A stretch of 5,529 bases of DNA from an uncultured Fidelibacterota bacterium (GTDB lineage Bacteria; Marinisomatota; Marinisomatia; Marinisomatales; UBA1611): the NCBI GenBank assembly GCA_913041325.1, contig CAJWHU010000103.1:1-5529 (forward strand), in the 5' to 3' direction. Both the position numbers and the translations under genes were made by a program. The first letter of the stretch is position 1, and every line of letters starts with the position of its first letter. The notes under the pieces are model-generated. The model did not search any database and was not told the origin of the DNA. It saw nothing but the letters and a program-made list of their open reading frames with translations. Positions 1-4,912 of the stretch are shown one piece after another.

Positions 1-53
1 AAACCGACGTAGGTGAAAGTCTACCGTGGGTTCGAATCCCACCTCCTCCGCCA
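1..53 (+). tRNA. tRNA-Ser, 3' part (5' end outside window)
   Basis: This is the 3' portion of a tRNA. The T stem GTGGG (26-30) pairs with CCCAC (38-42) around the loop TTCGAAT. The 3' acceptor strand CTCCTCC (43-49) is followed by the discriminator G50 and an encoded CCA (51-53). A long variable arm is visible, with GTAGG (9-13) pairing with TCTAC (20-24), including one G-T wobble. A long variable arm limits it to Ser, Leu or Tyr, and discriminator G favours Ser, since Leu and Tyr normally carry A. If the anticodon stem resumes at base 4, bases 1-3 are AAA and the last anticodon base is A, which fits a Ser UCN reader (for example UGA or GGA). The anticodon itself is outside the window, so the exact isoacceptor is unknown. 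Confidence 0.93.
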
Positions 54-80
54 TAAAAATACCCTAAATCATTGTTTAAA

Positions 81-108
81 TTGACTTTTATGTTAAACTG
101 TCTACATT
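81..108 (+). promoter_or_regulatory. Candidate sigma-70-type promoter upstream of the terminase-like gene
   Basis: TTGACT (81-86) and TACATT (103-108) are separated by 16 bases, close to the -35 and -10 consensus. The pair faces the terminase-like gene, whose ATG is about 150 bases further on, and it ends right where the direct repeats begin, so a repeat-binding protein could interfere with it. In AT-rich DNA such matches arise by chance, so this is only a candidate. Confidence 0.25.
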
Positions 109-130
109 TACCCACAACGATACCCACAAC
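109..130. repeat. 10-bp direct repeat TACCCACAAC, two copies 2 bp apart
   Basis: TACCCACAAC occurs at 109-118 and again, without mismatch, at 121-130, separated by GA, giving a 12-bp period. It lies 56 bases behind the tRNA CCA end. Tandem repeats of this type next to tRNA attachment sites are commonly arm-type binding sites for a tyrosine integrase or its directionality factor. That function is inferred; the repeat itself is directly visible. Confidence 0.7.
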
Positions 131-255
131 AAGGCAAAAATATATAGGATGTATGGAGAATTGAAATTTAAATACCCCGCCTACCCGGTACCCCCCAAAT
201 TGTTTAATCATCAGCATAATCTATGTACTGAAAAATGCACAAAGGATGACCTACG

Positions 256-666
256 ATGTTAACAGCTAAACAAGAAAACTTTGTCGAACTTCTTACTCAA
301 GGTACAAGTCAGGCTTCGGCGTATAGGGGTGCTTATGAGACCCAAAAGATGTCCGATAAGACAGTCTGGGAGGAAGCCTCAAGGCTCAGGAGACACCCCA
401 AGGTCAGTGCAAGGATTTTAGAGCTAGAGAACGAAAAGGAGGATAGACGACGCTTACAAGCAGTCTCGCGAGAAGAGAGAGTTCTAAATGAATTGGAGAG
501 CATAGCCTTTGGGGATGGACCTATAGCAGGAAGGCTGAAAGCAGTGGAGTTACTAGGAAAACATATTGGATTTTTTACACCTAAAATGGAAAGTCCTGTT
601 GAGAGAACGTCAGATGACATTCTCGCAGAAATTCAAAAAAGGATTAACTTGATAAAAAGCCTTTGA
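256..666 (+). CDS. Phage terminase small subunit-like protein (Terminase_2-type)
   Basis: This 136-residue protein resembles the small subunit of tailed-phage DNA packaging terminases, which recognises phage DNA and hands it to the large ATPase/nuclease subunit. The N-terminal region (residues 2-58) has the family pattern: LTAKQENFV, then AYRGAY (22-27), and ASRLRRHPKVSARI (41-54), a helix-turn-helix type DNA-binding region. RLKAVELLGKHIGFF (93-107) matches the conserved second block, and the acidic/basic tail from about 118 would fit an oligomerisation or large-subunit contact region. The length is near the low end for the family, and the gene appears intact. An in-frame TGA at 247-249 precedes ATG 256, and AGGA at 243-246 is a good ribosome site, so the start is firm. 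No large terminase, portal or capsid gene follows; the next gene is convergent. Two blocks counted by hand (361-480) are about 50% GC, against about 30% in a sample of the neighbouring heme operon, which supports acquisition by transfer. It may be a prophage remnant or a captured DNA-binding protein. Confidence 0.8.
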   Translation: MLTAKQENFVELLTQGTSQASAYRGAYETQKMSDKTVWEEASRLRRHPKVSARILELENEKEDRRRLQAVSREERVLNELESIAFGDGPIAGRLKAVELLGKHIGFFTPKMESPVERTSDDILAEIQKRINLIKSL

Positions 667-680
667 CTAAATTTGTCAAA
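662..680. terminator. Weak hairpin between convergent genes, possible terminator of the - strand operon
   Basis: TTTGAC (662-667) and GTCAAA (675-680) form a 6-bp inverted repeat around a 7-base loop, overlapping the stop codon of the terminase-like gene. Read on the - strand, the hairpin is followed by GGCTTTTTATC, a short T run as in an intrinsic terminator. It would lie about 110 bases past the end of the heme operon. The stem is short and has only two G-C pairs, so the terminator reading is weak. A second small inverted repeat, CAAAT/ATTTG, lies at 676-689. Confidence 0.22.
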
Positions 681-788
681 TACAGATTTGTATATCCTAA
701 ATCAATTCTTAATAAACCCCTCACTTCTATGATAGGAGATTTGTTTTTTACGGTCACGTTTAAGATGAAAAATTTACAAATGCCACAA
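667..788. other. Convergent intergenic region
   Basis: This 122-base gap separates the + strand terminase-like gene from the - strand heme operon. Apart from the small hairpins near its left edge I see no gene, strong terminator or repeat. A 64-codon TTG-initiated + strand frame crosses it but runs antisense into the neighbouring membrane protein gene and looks like chance. Confidence 0.5.
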
Positions 789-1160
789 TCAGTAATTTCT
801 ATCTTCGTTGTAATATTTTTTCATTACTTTGAAGGGATCGCTTTTTCTTATAATTGAAATAAACTTTAGGCTGTATTTCTTAAAATGGTTGAATTCACCG
901 AATAAAGTACTCACAAAAAGAAGAATGAATTGGTACGCTACAAGAAGGACTAATAACCTAATTGGCCAATAAATATAATTGCCCAAAGATTCACGGTCTA
1001 AATTCAAGAGTAGCAATAAAAACTTAGAGCAAAAGACTGCAACGCTACCACTTATAGCAAATATTATGAAAATTACCACTAGGTGTTTGATAGACTTTGC
1101 TTTGAAAGCTTTTACGCCTAACGAGAGTATTATCTCAGATTTTTCAATCAATTGGTTCAT
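789..1160 (-). CDS. Small membrane protein of unknown function, last gene of heme operon
   Basis: This 123-residue protein has two predicted membrane segments, about residues 27-44 and 62-87. Between them is a short polar stretch, and a basic tail of about 35 residues (KK, RK, KKYY) follows, which probably lies in the cytoplasm. There is no signal peptidase site. The pattern ISGSVAVFCSK in the first helix region, YQFILLFVSTLFGEF (76-90) at the end of the second helix, then an aromatic/basic tail, resembles from memory a small uncharacterised membrane family (DUF6787-like in Bacteroidota). I cannot confirm that here. The ATG lies 9 bases after the hmuV stop codon on the same strand, so it is almost certainly co-transcribed with the heme transporter. 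The ribosome site is poor, which suggests translation coupled to hmuV. It could be an accessory of the transporter or an unrelated passenger; function is unknown. Confidence 0.7.
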   Translation of the reverse strand: MNQLIEKSEIILSLGVKAFKAKSIKHLVVIFIIFAISGSVAVFCSKFLLLLLNLDRESLGNYIYWPIRLLVLLVAYQFILLFVSTLFGEFNHFKKYSLKFISIIRKSDPFKVMKKYYNEDRNY

Positions 1161-1169
1161 AATTATTAC

Positions 1170-1946
1170 TTAGTGCAAATATGATAATCTAAAAGGCTTT
1201 TTTTGCACTTTTACTTTAAGACCATATGCTTTATAGATCAGTGAAGGAGTTAGTATTTCTTCAGGAGGGCCAAAGTCTAAAACGTACCCCCTCGATAACA
1301 ATAATATTTTGTCTGAAAAATGAGCAGCTAAGTTTAAATCATGGAATATTATTGCTGCGCCAAGCCCTCTTTTTACTTCATTTTTTATGAAATTCAAAAA
1401 TCTTAGCTCCTGCCCTATGTCCAAATTAGAAGTAGGTTCATCTAGAAATATATATTTTGGAGTTGGATACCCATTTTTGTGCCAAATTTGAATAAGTGCA
1501 CGCGCTAAGTGAACTCTTTGCAGTTCTCCTCCTGATAAAGTTCTAATACTACGATTAGCGTATTTATCTATCCCCAGAGTTTTTATAACAATTTCAAACT
1601 TTTTCCACACTTCTGAATTAAAGTTAAGACCGTATCCTCCAATAATACCCATTTCAATTACTTCTTTAACAGTAAAATCAAACATAATATTCTGCTCTTG
1701 AGATACCACACTACGATATTTTGCCCTATCCAAAAGAGAGTATTTGTTTAGAGAAATACCCTCGTACTTTATTAGCCCATAAGTTGAAGAAAAATCTCCG
1801 GCAATCATTTTTACCAGTGTCGATTTTCCAGATCCGTTGGGCCCAATAATACCCAGAATTTCTCCTGGAAAAATCTCAACGTTTATGTCTTTTAAAATAT
1901 ATCTATCCCCATACTTTTGAGACAAATTATCTACTCTTATACTCAT
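1170..1946 (-). CDS. hmuV: Heme ABC transporter, ATP-binding protein HmuV
   Basis: This 258-residue cytoplasmic ATPase powers heme import with the HmuU permease. All nucleotide-binding elements are intact: Walker A GPNGSGKST (35-43), Q-loop glutamine in VVSQEQ (residue 83), signature LSGGE (137-141), Walker B YIFLDEPT (165-172) with catalytic Glu170, D-loop SNLD (173-176) and switch histidine His202 in FHDLN. The length and the phrase GRLGAAIIFHDLNLAAHFSD-like region (about 194-212) fit the HmuV/FecE branch. The C-terminal motif GPPEEILTPSLIYKAYGL is typical of iron-complex importers. Its ATG overlaps the hmuU stop codon as ATGA, so translation is probably coupled. An 8-bp inverted repeat spans its last codons. 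The HmuV name rests mainly on the neighbouring hmuS and hmuT; by sequence alone it could be a siderophore or B12 importer ATPase. Confidence 0.93.
   Translation of the reverse strand: MSIRVDNLSQKYGDRYILKDINVEIFPGEILGIIGPNGSGKSTLVKMIAGDFSSTYGLIKYEGISLNKYSLLDRAKYRSVVSQEQNIMFDFTVKEVIEMGIIGGYGLNFNSEVWKKFEIVIKTLGIDKYANRSIRTLSGGELQRVHLARALIQIWHKNGYPTPKYIFLDEPTSNLDIGQELRFLNFIKNEVKRGLGAAIIFHDLNLAAHFSDKILLLSRGYVLDFGPPEEILTPSLIYKAYGLKVKVQKKPFRLSYLH
1172..1209. repeat. 8-bp inverted repeat at hmuV 3' end
   Basis: AGTGCAAA (1172-1179) and TTTGCACT (1202-1209) are perfect reverse complements around a 22-base loop. On the - strand the pair covers the last hmuV codons and part of its stop codon, ending 11 bases before the start of the small membrane protein gene. 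A hairpin here could modulate coupling or mRNA stability. Chance inverted repeats of this size are expected in a window this long, so its significance is uncertain. Confidence 0.3.
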
Positions 1947-2953
1947 TTATTTCTTAACCTTAGCACAAGCCAGAGAAAGAATGGCGCGCCAATCGCACTA
2001 GTTGCTAGTCCTATTGGCAATTCTGCGGGCTGTATTATCAAGCGTGAAAACAAGTCGGCTAAAACCGTTATCAGGGTTCCCATTATGGCGGAACCTATTA
2101 GAAGAAAAGTATGACTTGATCCGGCTAATAGACGTACTATGTGGGGAACAACTAATCCTACAAATCCGATAATTCCCGACAACGAAACACATGTTCCAAT
2201 CATAATCGCAGAGGAAAGTATAATTGTCCGACGGGTTCTTAAAACATCAACTCCAGTCCTATATGCTTCTGACTCCCCTAATTGCATAATGTCCAGTTTT
2301 CTCGAATTAAGTATTAAAGTAAGTATTGTTATAAAAACTAGAACCATAGAAGGTATCAATAATTCCCAACTCGTGCTTCCAAAACTTCCCATCATCCAAA
2401 ACGTAAGTGTTCTTAATTGACTGTCTGAGCTTACAAATGTAAGAAAGCCAATTCCGACAGTGGACATTGCGTTCAAAGCAATGCCAACTAATAACATATA
2501 CATTATCCCAGAATTCGCAAAACTAGCTGTCAAAATATAGATCAAACTGATTACTAGAAGTGACCCTAAAATTGCTGCTAATGGCACCAAAAAACTTCCC
2601 AACTGTAAAAAAATTAACCCACTATTGACTAGCACAATAGCAGAGACTGCTCCAAAGGCTGCTCCAGCTGATACCCCTATCAAACCAGGGTCAGCAAGAG
2701 GATTACGAAATAATCCTTGCAACGCGGCTCCTGATATTCCCAAAGCACCTCCAACACAAGCTGCCAAGAGAACTCTTGGGAGTCTGATATTAAAAAGTAC
2801 CTCTGTTTGAAGCGGATCTGCGTCTCCAGAAAGTATTTTATTCAGCTCTACATTGAAACTTCCCAAGGAAAGGCCAAGGAAGCAAACAAAAGTACTTACG
2901 CAAATTAAAATTGATATTGTAACTTTCTGCCTTGGGTCGAGTAATTTTATCAT
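1943..2953 (-). CDS. hmuU: Heme ABC transporter permease HmuU (FecCD family)
   Basis: This inner-membrane permease of about 336 residues forms a dimer that passes heme from HmuT to the cytoplasm. It is highly hydrophobic throughout, with room for about ten membrane helices as in BtuC/HmuU. Family motifs are clear: RLPRVLLAACVGGALGISGA and the block LFRNPLADPGLIGVSAGAA (about residues 58-100), the ATPase-contacting region GESEAYRTGVD (about 227-237), GIIGFVGLVVPHIVRLLAGSSH (about 260-281) and PAELPIGLATSAIGAPFFLWL near the C-terminus. I chose the ATG at 2953; the codon just before it is TTG (2954-2956), an equally open start giving one more residue. No strong ribosome site is seen, and the hmuT stop codon is only about 10-13 bases upstream, so reinitiation is likely. 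The stop codon overlaps the hmuV ATG by 4 bases. It is intact and full length. Confidence 0.93.
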   Translation of the reverse strand: MIKLLDPRQKVTISILICVSTFVCFLGLSLGSFNVELNKILSGDADPLQTEVLFNIRLPRVLLAACVGGALGISGAALQGLFRNPLADPGLIGVSAGAAFGAVSAIVLVNSGLIFLQLGSFLVPLAAILGSLLVISLIYILTASFANSGIMYMLLVGIALNAMSTVGIGFLTFVSSDSQLRTLTFWMMGSFGSTSWELLIPSMVLVFITILTLILNSRKLDIMQLGESEAYRTGVDVLRTRRTIILSSAIMIGTCVSLSGIIGFVGLVVPHIVRLLAGSSHTFLLIGSAIMGTLITVLADLFSRLIIQPAELPIGLATSAIGAPFFLWLVLRLRNK

Positions 2954-2966
2954 CAATATTATTTGT

Positions 2967-3821
2967 CTATGGATTAAGATTTACCAACTCTATAACCTTG
3001 AGACCGGTTTCAAGTGTCCTTGGTCCAAAACCCAACATAGCCATACCATCTTCAACTAACACTCTTCCATATTTTCCAGCTGAGGTAGATTGCAACCCGG
3101 ATTGAACTAAAAAAGATTCTAAATTTTTAAAAGGAGAAAACGCTCTTTTAGTTACGATAATATAGTCTGGGTCCATGGACAGTATACCTTCTATTCCTAC
3201 GGGCTTCCAACCGTCAATATTTGAGAAAATATTAATATTTTTAGTCATTCGAATAAAAGCGTCGCCTGAGGTATTTGCACCAGCTACTATCGGGGAAGTT
3301 CCACGAAACATTAAAATAATCATAATTTTTTTTGGGCTGCTATTTGAACGAGCATCGGCCTCCAGCTTTTCTTTCAATTGCTTTAAAGGAGATGTTTTTT
3401 TTTGGATATAAGGCTTTTCAGCTCCCAAAATCTTTCCTATGCAATTTACTTTGTCTATTATTCCTGAAGAGCTGTAATCATCAGCTAATATTCTCATTTC
3501 CACAGACGTTTTCTTAATCTGTTCCACTACTTTTTCAGGGCCAATATCTGGTTCCGACAAGATCAGAGTTGGTGACAACGAAAGAAGTCCTTCAACGGAA
3601 AGATTACGAAGATATCCTATAGATGGCAAGCTTGACGCTTGATCTGGAAAGTTTGATGTTAAATCACGTGCAACAAGATTTTTCTCGAGACCTAAAAAGA
3701 ATATTGTTTCAGTAATAGAGCCCCCAGCACCAACAATTTTTCCGCTGTCCAAAGCTTTTTCACACTTCGCATATACTTTGAAGCTGATAAGTAGAAAAAT
3801 TATTATTAATATATTTTTCAT
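2967..3821 (-). CDS. hmuT: Periplasmic heme-binding protein HmuT
   Basis: This 284-residue substrate-binding protein of the TroA/BtuF-like class should carry heme through the periplasm to HmuU. Residues 1-18 form a signal peptide: Lys, a hydrophobic core (ILIIIFLLISF), and VYA as the likely signal peptidase I site, with no lipobox. The mature protein starts with the typical first-lobe motif GAGGSITETIFFLGL (31-45). PSIGYLRNLSVEGLLSLSP contains Tyr70 at the position of the axial heme-ligand tyrosine of ShuT/PhuT. The second lobe has VGIEGILSMDPDYIIVT, and LGFGPRTLETGLKVIEL near the end, both characteristic of HmuT-type proteins. The length is normal. The ATG is preceded by AAAAGG about 9 bases upstream. 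It is separated from hmuS by 77 bases and from hmuU by about 10-13 bases. Heme specificity is supported by Tyr70 and by adjacent hmuS, though not proved by sequence alone. Confidence 0.92.
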   Translation of the reverse strand: MKNILIIIFLLISFKVYAKCEKALDSGKIVGAGGSITETIFFLGLEKNLVARDLTSNFPDQASSLPSIGYLRNLSVEGLLSLSPTLILSEPDIGPEKVVEQIKKTSVEMRILADDYSSSGIIDKVNCIGKILGAEKPYIQKKTSPLKQLKEKLEADARSNSSPKKIMIILMFRGTSPIVAGANTSGDAFIRMTKNINIFSNIDGWKPVGIEGILSMDPDYIIVTKRAFSPFKNLESFLVQSGLQSTSAGKYGRVLVEDGMAMLGFGPRTLETGLKVIELVNLNP

Positions 3822-3898
3822 TTCTTTATACCTTTTTTTAAGTTTTTAATGCGCGTTAGTTTTTTTTAAAATTGCCAATAACCGCTAAAAAAGAACTA
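3822..3898. other. hmuS-hmuT intergenic gap
   Basis: This 77-base AT-rich gap is the largest within the - strand cluster. It has a weak imperfect inverted repeat on the - strand (GCGGTTA with TAACGCGC, one bulge) and A/T runs. I see no convincing -35/-10 pair, no Fur- or Irr-like palindrome and no intrinsic terminator. It could hold an internal promoter or processing site that gives hmuT a different level from hmuS. Confidence 0.35.
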
Positions 3899-4900
3899 CT
3901 AATGATAGAGTGGAAAGTTATCAATAACTTGTTCCCACAAATCTTGTTTAGATTCGTCGCAATTTGCACCACATAGAAAGACACTTACAATAGCCTTATT
4001 GGCATCGAAAATTTCTATGATTGATCTATAAGTGTCACGACTTTTAATACGGCTTACTCTACAAGTTTTTATTTTCCTTTGATCTAATCCAAAACAAGAG
4101 TTTTCTCCATATAGCATTGTTATTGACGACAAGGGCACTATTGATCTCACTTGATCTTCTGACGCTTGTGCAAGACCAGGTCTTATACTAAATTTTAGCA
4201 AAGGAATTTCAGTATCATGCATCAAATGAATAAGCTTGATTAAGTAATCAAATGAGAATTTTCGAGAGCAGTTTGTTGGTAGATCATTCAGAATATAATA
4301 ACGAGAAGTAGCTCCATAATCTATCATGGTATTTATATGATCATTTAAAGATAACGAAAACCAATCTCGTTTAAAATTTATTTTGCTTTTTTGAATTACT
4401 TCTTCAGACAAAAAATTCGTGCCATGTTGATAAGAACTCTTGCCAGTGTCTATAGTTTTGAGTTTTGACAGGATATTTTCGAATAAAGCCATATTTTCGT
4501 AAGAATAGATAAAAATTCTATGAATAAGTGCTCCTTGTCTATCAAAAAAATGTAGCGACTTTCCTAAATTATTTTCACTTAAAATGTCAACAGTCGACAC
4601 TAGAAGGATATTATGATTTTTAGAATATTTTGTCTGAATTTTTTCTTTCATATGCATCATATCGACATTAAATTTATGTTTAATTATGCACTTTCCGGTT
4701 TGACTCAATAAACAGCTCGGCCCTGACGTAATGGCTAAACAGTTTTTACAACATTCTAATAATGACAAGAGTTGTGAAAAATCTATTTCGTGCAGTTTTG
4801 CCCTTTCACCATATTTTTCAAGCACTTCATTAACATTGGTTACTGATTGGATCACCGATTTATTGACCCCTTTTGATTTATGATTATTTTCTGAAGTCAA
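3899..4900 (-). CDS. hmuS: Divergent HmuS/HemS-type heme-handling (hemin-degrading) protein
   Basis: This 333-residue cytoplasmic protein belongs, with clear divergence, to the HemS/HmuS/ChuS family, which binds imported heme and stores, transfers or degrades it. The two tandem halves of the family are visible. The first contains GKSLHFFDRQGALIHRIFIY (about 113-132). The second contains IPLLKFSIRPGLAQ (232-245), TYRSIIEIFDANKAIVSVF (290-308), and ends LWEQVIDNFP. His188 in LNDHINTM lines up with the axial heme-ligand histidine of HemS (MTDVHQFF region). There are ten cysteines, five of them at 50, 51, 54, 63 and 71, plus CGANC (310-314), which is unusual for the family. The start is TTG 4900: TAGGAG at 4912-4907 is an excellent ribosome site 6 bases upstream and overlaps the stop of the preceding reductase gene, and the next in-frame Met (81) would delete half of the first domain. 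The biochemical activity (degradation or trafficking) cannot be told from sequence. Confidence 0.82.
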   Translation of the reverse strand: MTSENNHKSKGVNKSVIQSVTNVNEVLEKYGERAKLHEIDFSQLLSLLECCKNCLAITSGPSCLLSQTGKCIIKHKFNVDMMHMKEKIQTKYSKNHNILLVSTVDILSENNLGKSLHFFDRQGALIHRIFIYSYENMALFENILSKLKTIDTGKSSYQHGTNFLSEEVIQKSKINFKRDWFSLSLNDHINTMIDYGATSRYYILNDLPTNCSRKFSFDYLIKLIHLMHDTEIPLLKFSIRPGLAQASEDQVRSIVPLSSITMLYGENSCFGLDQRKIKTCRVSRIKSRDTYRSIIEIFDANKAIVSVFLCGANCDESKQDLWEQVIDNFPLYH

Positions 4901-4906
4901 AATAAG

Positions 4907-4912
4907 CTCCTA
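4907..4912 (-). promoter_or_regulatory. Ribosome-binding site that decides the hmuS TTG start
   Basis: On the - strand, TAGGAG is followed by six bases and then TTG. It is a near-perfect Shine-Dalgarno match at good spacing, and its first three bases are the stop codon of the upstream reductase gene. This supports both the rare TTG start and translational coupling of the two genes. Confidence 0.7.

Larger units (their letters stand above)
54..255. other. Spacer between tRNA-Ser and terminase-like gene; possible att region
   Basis: This 202-base stretch has no recognisable protein gene. It holds a 10-bp direct repeat (109-130), a wider cluster of TACCC motifs (109-194), a GGTACC palindrome (187-192) and a promoter-like pair (81-108). 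A 37-codon ATG reading frame runs from 149 to 262 and overlaps the start of the next gene, but it has only a weak ribosome site and no family I recognise. The position directly behind a tRNA 3' end is where tyrosine integrases usually insert elements, and repeats here are often integrase arm-binding sites. That reading is an inference, because no integrase gene is present in the window. Confidence 0.5.

Noticed and set aside
54..255. Decayed integrase gene behind the tRNA
   Set aside because: No frame in the spacer shows tyrosine recombinase motifs, and the space is too short for more than a fragment.
333..620. 95-codon - strand frame inside the terminase-like gene
   Set aside because: It is antisense to a recognisable family member and its serine-rich, low-complexity product has no recognisable features.
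663..857. 64-codon + strand frame after the terminase-like gene
   Set aside because: It starts with TTG inside the terminase stop region, has no ribosome site, overlaps the membrane protein gene antisense and matches no family I know.
979..1173. + strand frame inside the small membrane protein gene
   Set aside because: It is antisense to a protein with coherent membrane helices and good operon placement; its composition looks like a shadow.
1998..2810. Several + and - strand frames within hmuU
   Set aside because: All lie inside the FecCD permease, whose motifs run the full length in one frame; the others are shadows.
3822..3898. Intrinsic terminator or iron box between hmuS and hmuT
   Set aside because: Only a short bulged inverted repeat without a proper T tract is present, and no palindrome resembling Fur, Irr or RirA sites is seen.
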